Shown: positions 19,323 to 29,320, counted from the stretch's first letter. The stretch is 64,000 nucleotides of DNA from Listeria aquatica FSL S10-1188 (GCF_000525795.1 NZ_AOCG01000008.1:104604-168603), one strand, 5' to 3'. Made by a program: numbers and translations. Notes: generated by a model not told the origin, from the letters alone.

Positions 19323-20697
19323 ATGAAAAAAAACGCTTTTGGAGATTGCGACTTTAATCAATGCGCAATTAAATCAAGCTCAATTTAATGAAACGAAAGT
19401 GACAGGGGTCTGCTTTGATACTCGTCAAATGAAGCAAGGAGATTTGTTTGTTCCATTTGTTGGGGAAACGAGAGATGGGCATTCCTTTGTGCGCGAAGCA
19501 GTTAAAGCAGGTGCTGCTGCAAGTTTTTGGCAAATGGATGTGCCAAATCCGCCAGCAGATGTGCCGCTGTTACTGGTTGAAAATACTTCGGATGCTTTTG
19601 AACGATTTGCCAAAAAATATCTTGCGGAAGTCGCACCAAAAGTAGTCGCGATTACAGGGAGCAATGGTAAAACAACAACCAAAGATATCACACGGGCGAT
19701 TATGGAAAGTCGCTATAAAGTCCATGCAACAAGTGGGAACTTTAATAACCACATTGGCTTGCCTTATACGATTTTGACAATGCCAGAAGATACGGAAGTT
19801 GCGATTTTAGAAATGGGAATGAATCATCGTAACGAAATTGAAAAGCTAACTCAAATTGCTTGTCCAGATATTGCAATCATTACAAATATAGGCGAAGCGC
19901 ACATCGAATATCTCGGTTCACGAGAAGAAATCGCAAAAGCAAAACTTGAGATCATTCTTGGATTAAAACAAGAAGGGCTTTTGATTTATCCGCATGAAGA
20001 GACGTTAATCAAGCAAAATTTACCTAAAAACGTTCAAACGGAAACTTTTGGGCGGGAACATACGGCGGACATCTACCCACTTACTATTGCTACGGAAACG
20101 GAAGGAACGAGGTTCACTACGAATTTGGACCCAGAAACTTCTCTTTACGTGCCTATCATTGGGGAACACAATGTATTCAACACAATGGCTGCGCTACTCG
20201 CTGCGCGTAAGCTCGACATTGATTCAGCAACAGCGAAAACCGCTTTAAATGGGATGGAACGATCTAAAAGCCGACTAGAGTGGCTTGAATCGCCTCGTGG
20301 AACGAAAATCTTGAATGATTCCTACAATTCGAGTCCAACTGCTTTAAAGGCTGTGCTTAAAACCTTTATGAATATGGAAGCAGATGGAAAACGCAAAATA
20401 GCGGTTGTGGCGGATATGTTGGAACTTGGAAAAGATGCGGAGAAATTTCACCGTGAATCGGGTGAAGTGATTGAAGCGAAAAAGCTAGATGAAGTTTTTG
20501 CGTATGGGGAAAAGATGCAGGCTTTTGTGGAAGCTGCTAGCGAACGAATAGGTGCGGATCATGTCCATTATTTTACTTCGAAGGATGAACTTGAGAAAGC
20601 TTTGCTTCAAGCAGTGACAGGGGACGAATGGGTGCTTTTTAAAGGTTCTTATGGAATGGGCTTGAAAGATGTCGTAGAAAAACTTATGATAGGGTAA
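19323..20697 (+). CDS. murF: UDP-MurNAc-tripeptide--D-Ala-D-Ala ligase
   Basis: Adds the D-Ala-D-Ala dipeptide made by Ddl to the UDP-MurNAc tripeptide. The P-loop is AITGSNGKTTTKD, followed by EMGMNHRNEIEKL, and the C-terminal domain has ILNDSYNSSPTALKA. The A8 run right after the start codon (19326-19333) breaks the frame. With one A fewer it reads MKKTLLEIATLIN and gives 457 residues, the usual MurF length; without this correction the ORF seems to begin at 19339. Pairing with ddl puts two consecutive steps together. Confidence 0.93.
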
Positions 20698-20734
20698 GAT
20701 GATTTTACGATGAAAACAGGAGTTGACAATCAAA

Positions 20735-21427
20735 ATGGTTGCATGTTTGTGTATTCACGGTTATATGGGGACGCCGGATGAATTAAAGCCGCTTGCGGAT
20801 TACTTAAAAAAGCATACCGATTGGGATGTACTGACACCGACGCTTCCTGGCCATGATAAGCCATATCATTTACGAAATGCGACTTATCAGGACTGGATTG
20901 TTTTCATGGAAAGTATTTTGACACAGCTCCTAAAAGAAGACGAGGAAGTTTATTTAATTGGGTTTTCGATGGGCGGCTTGCTTGCTGGTTGGCTCGCAAG
21001 ACATCATCCAGAGGTGAAAAAGCTTGCTCTTCTTAGCACCTCAGTTCATTATCTGGACTGGCCTAACCTAGTGGATAATAAGGGACAGCTGTTCGTTGAA
21101 GTGAAGGATCAGAAGCTCAAGAATAGTTCGGTTTTTAGTCGCTATTTTAAACGCTTCACGGATGTTCCGAGTCAGTCGAAAGCGCAGTTTGCTAAGATGG
21201 TCATGCAAGCTAAGCCGGCACTTGCTCATCTTGAGATTCCGACTTTTATTGCACAGGGCGGGATGGACGCTGTGATTTCTGCGAAGCAAAGCGTCGATTA
21301 TTTGATGGAGACTATTCCAGGGCCGAAGCGGTTATTCGTCATGGAAGAAGCAGGGCACTTGCTCTGTCAGGATAAAGACCGGGAAGTTTTGTTTGAAAAC
21401 TTGTTGGATTTCTTGAAAGAAAACTAA
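20735..21427 (+). CDS. Carboxylesterase / alpha-beta hydrolase
   Basis: A 230-residue serine hydrolase with the oxyanion segment CIHGYMGTPDELKPL, the nucleophile elbow GFSMGG, and late Asp and His (GGMDAVISAKQ, EEAGHLLCQD). It resembles the Bacillus Est30-type carboxylesterases. The ATG at 20735 is used, with AGGAG twelve bases upstream; a TTG at 20723 directly behind that AGGAG is less likely. It follows murF by under 40 bases and probably shares its transcript. The natural ester substrate is unknown. Confidence 0.82.
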   Translation: MVACLCIHGYMGTPDELKPLADYLKKHTDWDVLTPTLPGHDKPYHLRNATYQDWIVFMESILTQLLKEDEEVYLIGFSMGGLLAGWLARHHPEVKKLALLSTSVHYLDWPNLVDNKGQLFVEVKDQKLKNSSVFSRYFKRFTDVPSQSKAQFAKMVMQAKPALAHLEIPTFIAQGGMDAVISAKQSVDYLMETIPGPKRLFVMEEAGHLLCQDKDREVLFENLLDFLKEN

Positions 21428-21465
21428 AAGCGAGCCGTTAAAAAGTTCTTTTAACGGCTCGCTTT
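21425..21465. terminator. Bidirectional terminator between esterase and ROK kinase
   Basis: A long near-perfect hairpin: AAAAGCGAGCCGTTAAAA pairs with TTTTAACGGCTCGCTTTT around a short loop. It serves both convergent genes. Confidence 0.9.
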
Positions 21466-22371
21466 TCATTTGGAATGGGTGACTTTGAAATGATAATAAG
21501 CGCCTAGCAGGTTGGCGTTATTTCCGAGGCTACTTAGTTCAACACAGGGTTGGATCGTTTCAAGTATGGTATCACCCAGATGGGAAAGAGGTAAAATGAG
21601 TTTTTTTAGGCTGGCTTGTATGTAATCAAGCAGAAGTGGCTGAGAGCTGATGCCTCCACCGATGACGATTTTGTCAAGATCAAGAGTGGCTTGGAGGTTC
21701 CAGATTTGAACAGCAAGGGAATCTGTGAAACGCTGCATGATGGAGATGGCATCCGAGTCACCATTTTGCAAGGCTTCGAAGAAAAGTTCTCCAGATAGTT
21801 GTTTTAAATCAAGTTGTTTAGCTTCGGCGAAAGGACGAAGCAAGGCCTGGATACCATTTCGGGTGACGAGAAAATCGGCTTTTTCTAAATCGGTGCTCGT
21901 TTTGAGTAATGAAAGTTCGCCTGCGGATTGGTGTGTGCCGGATAGGACTTTTCGATTTAGCATAATGCTACCGCCGACGCCTGTTCCAAGGACGAACATT
22001 GCCCCATTTTGGATGTTCTTAAGCTGACCTTCGTTCATTTCGCCGATGATTGCGGCTTTGGCGTCATTGTGGACAGCTACTGGTAAATCAAAATAAGAGT
22101 TGAAGAGCTCTAGTAGATTTTCTTTATGGATGAACTGCAAGGAACCGCCATGAAGGGCAAAGCCGGTTTCAGGGTTGATCACGCCCGGCATGGAAATGGA
22201 GACACCGGAAAGTGCACAGGGCACGTTATGAAGGATTTCTACCATTTCTTGCCGAAATTGTTCTTTGAGTTTTGGGGTTTTGAATTTGTTAACATTTCCG
22301 AGTTTCCCGTCTTGAACGAGTGCGTATTTCACGAATGTGCCGCCAACATCGAAAACAAGAATATTGGACAT
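21466..22371 (-). CDS. ROK-family sugar kinase
   Basis: A 301-residue ROK-family kinase. The N-terminal phosphate loop is FDVGGTFVKYAL, the sugar/ATP region includes LGTGVGGSIML, and the second glycine segment is IVIGGGISSQP. The Cys-rich zinc motif of many ROK proteins is not evident. Given its neighbours (RpiR regulator, beta-glucoside EIIC, GH1), phosphorylation of glucose or a beta-glucoside is the best guess. The ATG follows AAGGAGG. It is divergent from the RpiR gene, across about 80 bases. Confidence 0.82.
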   Translation of the reverse strand: MSNILVFDVGGTFVKYALVQDGKLGNVNKFKTPKLKEQFRQEMVEILHNVPCALSGVSISMPGVINPETGFALHGGSLQFIHKENLLELFNSYFDLPVAVHNDAKAAIIGEMNEGQLKNIQNGAMFVLGTGVGGSIMLNRKVLSGTHQSAGELSLLKTSTDLEKADFLVTRNGIQALLRPFAEAKQLDLKQLSGELFFEALQNGDSDAISIMQRFTDSLAVQIWNLQATLDLDKIVIGGGISSQPLLLDYIQASLKKLILPLSHLGDTILETIQPCVELSSLGNNANLLGAYYHFKVTHSK

Positions 22372-22454
22372 TATTTTTCCTCCTTCACATTATCTGGACT
22401 TCTTGTGGCTTTTTGATATAATGAATGCAATGATTTTGACAGGAGAAGATAGCA

Positions 22455-23202
22455 ATGTTAGAAAAAATTTCAATGGTACACCAGTTATCGGATTCGGATG
22501 AAGCGTTGCGCGCCTTTATTTTTAAAAAATCCAGAGCAAATTTTTAAACTCTCTGCTCGGGAAATTGCGGCTAAAATTCCTTGTTCACCCTCTACTGTAA
22601 CACGTTTTGTGAAAAAATGTGGTTTTCTCTCGTTTCATGATTTTCAAATTTATATTCGAAATGAAGTGGAAAGCATTATTGAAACGAGTATGACGAATCG
22701 GATTTTCTTGGAGCAGATTTTTGTCGACCAAGTGTTTGAAGCCGATATCAATGAGCAAATCAAACGAGTGGGTGAGGTGTTTCGCACGGCGAATTGGATT
22801 TGCTGCATTGGCATGGGTTCTTCAGGGATCATGGCTGAATATGCTGCACGGAAGCTCAATATGATTGGTCTTAAGGCACTTTCGTCTAATGAACCCTATG
22901 CACCGTTTTTAAAGCAAGAAGCTAAGGAAAGTGGCAATGTGGTCTTGCTTTTCTCAAGTTCCGGTGAAACACGTGAAATGGTAGAACTTGCACAGCTTCT
23001 TAAATCTTATGATAAGTTGATAATTAGTGTGACGAATTCGAGCGATAATTTGCTAGCGAAGTTGTCCTCGATTAATTTGTGCTACTACACAGAAAAACAA
23101 CGTCTGTCTTATCAGTTTGACTTATCTTCACAGGTTCCTGTTGTCGCATTGATCGAATATTTAGTGGCTTATTGTTACAACTTGCAAGCAGCAGAAAATT
23201 AA
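22455..23202 (+). CDS. RpiR-family regulator (frame break near the start)
   Basis: An RpiR/MurR regulator: an N-terminal helix-turn-helix (LSAREIAAKIPCSPSTVTRF) and a C-terminal SIS sugar-phosphate-binding domain (GMGSSGIMAEYAARKL, LLFSSSGETREM). The true start is the ATG at 22455 behind AGGAG. The frame then breaks in the T5A6 tract around 22516-22526; one base fewer gives ...ALRAFILKNPEQIFKLSA... and 248 residues. It lies between the ROK kinase (divergent) and the EIIC-GH1 operon (convergent) and probably regulates beta-glucoside use by sensing a sugar phosphate. Confidence 0.83.
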
Positions 23203-23215
23203 TTTTCTGCTGCTT
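23186..23215. terminator. Perfect 30-bp palindromic terminator shared by two genes
   Basis: AAGCAGCAGAAAATT is followed directly by its exact reverse complement and a T run. It contains the last codons and stops of both the RpiR gene and the convergent EIIC gene. Confidence 0.85.
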
Positions 23216-24547
23216 TTTCTTGTTCGAGAATGGCTTCTTGTTGGCATTCTTTTTTATCAGCCATTCGAAAGAACGGGTACCAAGTTAGGACATTGACAAT
23301 AAGTAGAACGATGAAAACAAGTAGATACGGGAGCCCACCTTTTAGGAACATTACAATAGGAGCGGGGGTCGTAAATGGCATGGCGATCAGTGGGTTATAC
23401 TTCGAAAAATCAAGGAATGACATCATACCCCAAGCAATTCCTCCCATTAGGCAGGTGAGATGACCATTGGAATGAAGAAAAATGGATTTAGCATTAGTGG
23501 CATTCCGAAAATAAGTGGTTCGTTAATGTTGAAAATGACAGGTGGCCCCGCTAGTTTGAAAAGTTGCTTGTAGCGCGCTGATTTCGCACGGAACATGGAA
23601 ATAACGAGTCCATAAGTCGCGCCTTGCCCACCAAAACCATTTCCGCAGACGTAAGAGACAACGGCCATAGCAAGGTAAGGCAGTTCTTGATGGTGTTGAA
23701 AAGCGACCATGTTTGCTGTCATATTCGCTGTAAGTGTTGGCATGACGACTCCGTAAACCATGTTTGGATGGATACCAAAAAACCAAAGCAAGTTAGCGAT
23801 TGTAAAAATGAGAATGATCGCGACGGGAGACGCGGTCAAGTGCTGTAGTGGCGCTTGTACGAGCATCGTGATGAATGCGAAGATATTTTCAAACGGTGTG
23901 TAGGAAAATAGTACGCGAATGATGAAGAAAATAACTAAGATGATACCGGACAAAATCGCGGGACTTAAGGATTCGGATACATTTGTTGGAACAGAATCGG
24001 GCATTTTGATGGTAATGTTTTTCTTGATGAGATAGGAATAAAGTAAGCCAACGAGATAGCCAACTAAAATGGCAACGAAAAGTCCAGAACCGCCTGTATA
24101 GATCATTTGGAAAGCTTCTACGTTAGAGCTTGATTTAATTAAGGCTTCTGCCGGGAACCTCGTGATGTTTTCTCCTAAAATGTAAGTTTTGATTGCTTGG
24201 GGCATTAAAAGGAAAAATGCTGCTATAGCAAGCAATCCTGCTGGCATTGGATCGTGGCCATCTTTTTTAGCGTAGATGTAAGCAAAGTTAAAGACGACAT
24301 ATACGGAAAGCAAGTTGATCGTTGCTCCAAGTGCCGCATTAAAATGTGCGGTTAGGCCGATATTTTTGAGCAATTCAATCCAAGCGGGAATCGGGAAGTT
24401 CCCAATAATCATCAGGAGCGCAACGCCCAGTGTGATGGGCGTTGTGCGCATGAAGGCTTCTGCAAGCGCGCTGAAAAATTTGCTGCGGTTCATTCGGGCT
24501 GCAATAGGACCGATAAATTTGTTTAAGAAACGTTCGAGTTTTTCCAT
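23199..24547 (-). CDS. PTS cellobiose-family EIIC permease (one frame break)
   Basis: A second cellobiose-type EIIC of about 449 residues with the conserved FGIHPNMVYGVVMPTL and FNINEPLIFGMPLMLNP segments. The frame breaks at about 23447-23450: the written sequence reads ISPA-stop where one more T gives ISPALMGGIAWGMMS and continues to the normal C terminus. This break is not in a long homopolymer. The start overlaps the stop of the upstream GH1 gene by one base, so the two are coupled. No EIIA or EIIB gene accompanies it. Confidence 0.82.
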
Positions 24548-26004
24548 CAGTCATTCTCCTTTTTTGTTAAACTGGCGCCGTTTGTAGCGATTACTTCTTG
24601 GTACCAGTAAAAACTATCTTTTTTGTAGCGATTCAGGGTTTTTTGAGAGGTTTCGTCGCGGTCGACGTAAACAAAGCCGTAACGTTTCTGGTAGCCATTT
24701 AACCAACTGAGTAGATCTGTGAAGCTCCACGAACAATAGCCTAAAACTTGTACGCCATCGGTTATTGCTGCTTGAACTTCTTTTAAATGTTGTTTCAAAT
24801 ATTCGATGCGATAAGGATCGTGGATTTCCCCGTTTTCAAAGTGATCGTATTCGCCAAGGCCGTTTTCGGTAATTAAGACTGGTAACGCATAGCGGCTTTC
24901 TATTGTGCGAAGGGCTGTGCGAATGCCGATTGGGTCGATCGTCCAGTCCCAGTTCGTTTGCTTGAGGTAAGGGTTTTTTGTGAACGCACTGACAGAAGGA
25001 ATGGTGATGGAGCGACTCGTTCCTTTTTTCCCGAAATGGTTCATTTGCATATCTTGGGCAGAAAGAGTCATTGTATCACTTTTTGTGACGGTGGCGGATT
25101 GATAATAATTCAGTCCAATAAAATCTGGTTTTCCTCGTGCTAAAAGCTCATTGTCCGCTTCGCTTGGTTCTTTCATGACACCAAGTGTCACAAATTGTTT
25201 TAAGACAGTTCGAGGATAGTGACCTTTTGCATATACATCTAACCAAAAATAATCCATCAGCTCTTCGGTATCTATTTTAGCGAGCACATTTTCAGGATCA
25301 GCATCTAAAGCATAGATGGGGCTGAAATTAAAACTCGGCCCGATTTGTCCCGGGTAATTCCCATCATGAAATGCAGCAATCACAGATGCGTTTGCGAGGT
25401 TCGCGATATGATTGGCCTGCAGCATGCGCTTTAAGTTTTTCACTTTCGGTGGATGAAGGGCAAGAAGGTAGCCATGTGTGATGAAAACATTTTGTTCGTT
25501 TAAAGAAATCCAGTATTTCACACGATCCGAAAAAGCTTCAAACAGCACCTTCGCGTAGTTGGTGAAATCTTGAATGATTTCTCGAGATTCGAATCCACCG
25601 TATTCCTCTTGCAAAGCTTGTGGTAAGTCCCAGTGATAGATCGTAACAATGGGTTCGATTTGATGCTTTACGAGTTCATCAATTAGCGAATTGTAAAAAT
25701 CTAGTCCTGCTTGATTGATTTCTCCTTTACCATTTGGGAAAATCCGCGACCAAGATACAGAGAAGCGGTATGCTTTTAGACCTTGCTCAGCCATTAGTGC
25801 GACATCTTCTAAGTAACGGTGATAATGGTCAACCGCGATGTCGCCAGTAGTATTTTGGAAAGTTGTTCCAGGTTTTTTTACAAAGGTATCCCAGACAGAT
25901 GCTCCCTTTCCGTCTGTCTTATAAGCGCCTTCAATTTGGTAAGCAGCAGAAGCGCTCCCCCATAAAAAATCATTTGGAAATGCGTCTAAGTGTTTATGTT
26001 TCAT
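24547..26004 (-). CDS. GH1 6-phospho-beta-glucosidase
   Basis: A 485-residue GH1 enzyme that cleaves the phosphorylated beta-glucosides delivered by the PTS. It opens with FPNDFLWGSASAAYQIEGA, the GH1 N-terminal signature. The acid/base glutamate is in ISLNEQN and the nucleophile in LITENGLG. The NEQ form and the lysine-rich phosphate-binding end (SWLNGYQKRYGFVYVD) favour a 6-phospho enzyme. The ATG at 26004 is preferred because GAGGG sits six bases before it, while the ATG at 26010 abuts that sequence. First gene of a two-gene operon with the EIIC. Confidence 0.9.
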   Translation of the reverse strand: MKHKHLDAFPNDFLWGSASAAYQIEGAYKTDGKGASVWDTFVKKPGTTFQNTTGDIAVDHYHRYLEDVALMAEQGLKAYRFSVSWSRIFPNGKGEINQAGLDFYNSLIDELVKHQIEPIVTIYHWDLPQALQEEYGGFESREIIQDFTNYAKVLFEAFSDRVKYWISLNEQNVFITHGYLLALHPPKVKNLKRMLQANHIANLANASVIAAFHDGNYPGQIGPSFNFSPIYALDADPENVLAKIDTEELMDYFWLDVYAKGHYPRTVLKQFVTLGVMKEPSEADNELLARGKPDFIGLNYYQSATVTKSDTMTLSAQDMQMNHFGKKGTSRSITIPSVSAFTKNPYLKQTNWDWTIDPIGIRTALRTIESRYALPVLITENGLGEYDHFENGEIHDPYRIEYLKQHLKEVQAAITDGVQVLGYCSWSFTDLLSWLNGYQKRYGFVYVDRDETSQKTLNRYKKDSFYWYQEVIATNGASLTKKEND

Positions 26005-26065
26005 GGTCATCCCTCACTTCATCGGTTTGTATTACTCTTTTATCATAGAAGATTATATTTGATAA

Positions 26066-26079
26066 TGTAAGCGCTTTTC
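26066..26079. promoter_or_regulatory. CRE-like site before the GH1-EIIC operon
   Basis: TGTAAGCGCTTTTC matches the CcpA consensus at 12 of 14 positions. On the minus strand it lies just upstream of a TATAAT box, overlapping the -35 region, a typical place for repression. Confidence 0.65.
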
Positions 26080-26236
26080 TTGCTTGTGCAACGCATTTCA
26101 GGAATTTGAAACAGAAAAACGGAAAATCTATAGGTAAAACGATCAAGAAAAGTAAAATTTGCTAGTTTTTCCGTATATTTGAATTCGCTTTCTTTTTTTT
26201 TATTCGCGAAAACGTCGTAAAAACTAGGTTTTCAGA

Positions 26237-26265
26237 TTGAAATGGAAATGGATTCATGTTATGAT
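26237..26265 (+). promoter_or_regulatory. Sigma-A promoter of cshA
   Basis: TTGAAA and TATGAT with an exact 17-base spacer. It would start a transcript about 260 bases ahead of the cshA coding region. Confidence 0.7.
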
Positions 26266-26271
26266 GTCTAT

Positions 26272-26535
26272 TAGATGTTTATTAGGTTTTATATGTATAG
26301 CCTAGTGAGTTAGAGGGCTTTTTTTTATTTGATACGTCGAATTGTAGATTTCGGAGCGTTTTGGAAATTGCCAAGTGGTGAATAATTCAAAAAGAAATCA
26401 TAGTTTAGTAACCGGATGAATGAAAGTGATTGAATCATTTTCATTTTTTATGTAGATCATAAAGATTCATCATAAGCGTATGATGAGGATAAAGCTCTCC
26501 TGCAAAAACTTTAAGAAAGTAAAGGAGAAATGACA
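26272..26535 (+). promoter_or_regulatory. Structured 5' leader of cshA
   Basis: The leader holds four structures in order. First, AGCC...GGGCT followed by T8 (26299-26326). Second, a 12-bp stem AATGAAAGTGAT / ATCATTTTCATT with T5 behind it (26419-26449). Third, a perfect TCATCATA-agcg-TATGATGA hairpin (26467-26486). Fourth, TCTCCT (26496-26501) can pair with the Shine-Dalgarno AGGAGA (26523-26528), with an inner ACTTT/AAAGT stem. The first two resemble attenuators, the fourth a translation switch. Cold- or self-regulation is inferred from the gene's role. Confidence 0.6.
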
Positions 26536-28034
26536 TTGACAAAGTTTTCAGAGTTTGGTCTGGACGAAAAAATTGTAAAATCTGTTGAGAGAATGGGGTT
26601 TGAAGAGGCTACGCCAATTCAAGAAAAGACGATTCCGATTGGCCTTGAAGGAAAAGATTTAATTGGACAAGCGCAAACGGGGACGGGAAAAACGGCTGCG
26701 TTTGGTCTTCCAATGATTCAAAAAATCGATCAAAAGAATTCTAATGTACAAGGATTAATTATTGCACCGACACGTGAACTTGCGATCCAAGTTTCGGAAG
26801 AACTATACAAATTAAGTTATGATAAGCATGTACGAGTACTTGCTGTTTATGGCGGTTCAGATATCAGCCGTCAAATTCGTTCGTTAAAGAAAAACCCACA
26901 AATTGTTGTCGGAACACCTGGTCGTATTCTTGACCATATTAATCGGCGTACGCTGAAGCTTGACCATGTTGAGACACTTGTGCTCGACGAAGCAGATGAA
27001 ATGCTTAACATGGGGTTCATTGATGATATTGAATCCATTTTGAAAGAAGTGCCAGATGAACGTCAAACTTTACTATTTTCTGCAACGATGCCGGATCCGA
27101 TTCGTCGTATTGGAGAACGCTTCATGCATAGTCCAGAACTTATTCGTGTTAAAGCGAAGGAAATGACTGCTCTTTTGATTGAGCAATTTTTCATCAAGGT
27201 ACATGAAAAAAGAAAAAATTTGATGTACTAAGCCGTTTGCTTGATGTGCAATCCCCTGAGCTTGCCATTGTATTCGGACGGACGAAACGCCGTGTCGATG
27301 AGCTTTCGCGTGCACTTGATATGCGCGGTTATGTAGCTGAAGGGATTCATGGTGATTTAACACAGGCGAAACGAATGAGTGTACTTCGCAAGTTTAAAGA
27401 AGGAAAAATCGATGTTCTTGTTGCAACGGATGTTGCGGCTCGTGGATTAGATATTTCGGGTGTGACGCACGTTTATAACTATGATATTCCGCAAGACCCG
27501 GAAAGCTATGTGCACCGGATTGGTCGTACAGGTCGTGCCGGAAAAGAGGGTATGGCGATTACATTCGTACAACCACGTGAAATGGGTTACCTTCGCACAG
27601 TGGAGCAAACTACGAAGAAAAGAATGCAACCTCTTAAGCCACCAACTTGGGATGAGGCTTTTGCTGGTCAACTTCGTGTTGCGACAGAAAAAATCACAGA
27701 AATTATCACTGAAGAAAATCTAGCGGACTATAAAGCAGTCGCAAATGAATTGCTTGAAAACTATGATGCGACTGATATTGCGGCGGCGATGCTTAAGATG
27801 CTCGCAAAAGAGCCCGATCAAACACCAGTTCACATTACAGAAGAGCGCCCACTTCCTTCTCGTGGTGGAAAAGGCGGCGGAAAAGGGAACTACCGTGGCG
27901 GTGGCAAAGGCAATTATCGCGATCGTAACAATAGCGGCAAGGGACGACGCGGTTCAAGCAATGGTTCGCGTGATCGTCGCGGCGGCGGAAAAGGCAATTA
28001 CTATAAGAAATCAAATAATAACAACAACAAATAA
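26536..28034 (+). CDS. cshA: DEAD-box ATP-dependent RNA helicase
   Basis: A CshA-type helicase that unwinds structured RNA, linked in Firmicutes to the degradosome and cold growth. Motifs in order: Q-motif [36 protein letters not shown], then ARGLDI and HRIGRTGR. The C-terminal tail is a Gly/Arg/Lys-rich RNA-binding region. The frame breaks within two A6 runs (27206-27218); restoring [16 protein letters not shown] gives about 498 residues. The TTG at 26536 is chosen because AAGGAG lies eight bases before it and it yields MTKFSEFG; the ATG at 26530 is too close. Confidence 0.93.
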
Positions 28035-28052
28035 AAGTTGTATGTAAAATGA

Positions 28053-28097
28053 AAAAGCAGTAATTTAAGGAATTAGTTCCTCAGATTACTGCTTTTT
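28053..28097 (+). terminator. Terminator of cshA
   Basis: AAAAGCAGTAAT and ATTACTGCTTTT form the outer stem, with an inner GGAA/TTCC stem, then T-rich sequence. Confidence 0.8.
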
Positions 28098-28121
28098 GTT
28101 TGGGCAGCATACTTAAAAAGG

Positions 28122-28763
28122 CTACCAAATAAAGGGAATCAGTTTTTTCGTGTTCTTTTGATAGTCCTCGAATTGTTTTCCGTATTTATCAAGCAGATAG
28201 TTGTCTGCATTTGGAATATAAGAGAACATAAAAAGTAAAAGCAAGAAGACAGGAATTGTGAGGGCCCACCAGTTTAAAGTCACAAGAGCAAATCCTGCTA
28301 CCCAAAGAACGTCTCCGAAATAATTAATGTGGATGGCATATTTAAAAAATCCGCCGGTATAAAGCTTTCCTTTATTAGCTGGATTATCCTTGAAAGGCTT
28401 TCGCAATAGTTCAGAAGTGGTATTAACGAAACTGCCAATCAAAAAAAGAGCGATGCCGATCAAATACATGCTCAAGTTGAAAGAACTGTGATCGTAAATT
28501 GCAAATAATGGAAAACCAATATAATAAATAGCAAATGCCGTGCTATTTCCAATCGCTTCTTTCCAACTAATTCCTCTAGGAAGCCAAATAAAACTCATGG
28601 CATTGAGGCGAATAAAAGTAATCAATAAAAATAAATAAAGTGTATAACTTAAATAACTAGCTAAGTCTGATCTGACGATTAAGTAAACTGCAAGCGTTAA
28701 GTAAACGAGTTGTATGATTAATGTAAACCACTTCGATCCAAGCGTTTTTTTGTTTGATTCCAT
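28122..28763 (-). CDS. DUF1295/isoprenylcysteine-methyltransferase-like membrane protein
   Basis: A 213-residue protein with about six membrane helices. The C-terminal half carries the DUF1295/ICMT-like pattern: TGGFFKYAIHINYFGDVLWVAG, then YIPNADNYLLDKYGKQFEDYQ. Members of this superfamily methylate or reduce lipid-like substrates, but the activity here cannot be named. The ATG at 28763 is chosen because it begins MESNKKT; a GGGGG stretch lies about 13 bases upstream, further than ideal. It stands alone and convergent to cshA. Confidence 0.7.
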   Translation of the reverse strand: MESNKKTLGSKWFTLIIQLVYLTLAVYLIVRSDLASYLSYTLYLFLLITFIRLNAMSFIWLPRGISWKEAIGNSTAFAIYYIGFPLFAIYDHSSFNLSMYLIGIALFLIGSFVNTTSELLRKPFKDNPANKGKLYTGGFFKYAIHINYFGDVLWVAGFALVTLNWWALTIPVFLLLLFMFSYIPNADNYLLDKYGKQFEDYQKNTKKLIPFIW

Positions 28764-28893
28764 ACATATTTCTTTTCCCCCTTTATCTCTCAGTTTGTCA
28801 TAGTAAAAGGAGATTTTCAACGGAAAAGGGAGAAAATTAAAATAGAAAAGGATGGGGCATTAACCTTAACTAAGTATGAAAACAGGGGTGAAA

Positions 28894-28922
28894 ATCAAAA
28901 AAGATTTTCTCGCCCTTTTTTT
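28894..28922 (+). terminator. Terminator-like hairpin, left copy
   Basis: GGGTGAAAATC pairs imperfectly with GATTTTCTCGCCC across an A6 loop and is followed by a T run. No gene on the plus strand ends here, so its job is unclear. Confidence 0.5.
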
Positions 28923-29211
28923 TGAGTTTATGTAGCTGGGGCTATATCGGCATATTTTCGTAAATTAATAAGTCTAGTTCATTTCTCACCTATGCACGGA
29001 TAAGGAAGTAAAACGCAAATGAGCAGCCTTCAGATAGGCGCACGATCTATCGACATCTGTTTGTTGTTGCCGATATGGGCGGTCTACAGAGGAACGCGTT
29101 CCTTCTCATCAAGTACCTAGTTTCACTTCTATATCTATTATCTGTAACAACATTCGAGGGATTCGGAATAAATACTGACTTACACTAGAACAGGTGCATT
29201 AGTTTTAGAAA

Positions 29212-29320
29212 AGAGTCTGGACATAAATTTTTAGCTAAACATGAAAATCGGGTAGAAAATCTTTTTTTTGATTTTCTACCCGGTTTTTTTTGGCAACTGG
29301 GATTTATGTCTCAGTTTTTT
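29212..29320. repeat. Nested palindromic intergenic element, right copy
   Basis: A perfect 13-bp hairpin (CGGGTAGAAAATC with GATTTTCTACCCG, T8 loop, T8 tail) is nested inside a wider palindrome, TCTGGACATAAAT at the left against ATTTATGTCTCAG at the right, itself followed by T8. Elements with a GGGACATAAAT-like outer arm recur between genes in Listeria and relatives as far as I remember. Confidence 0.5.
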
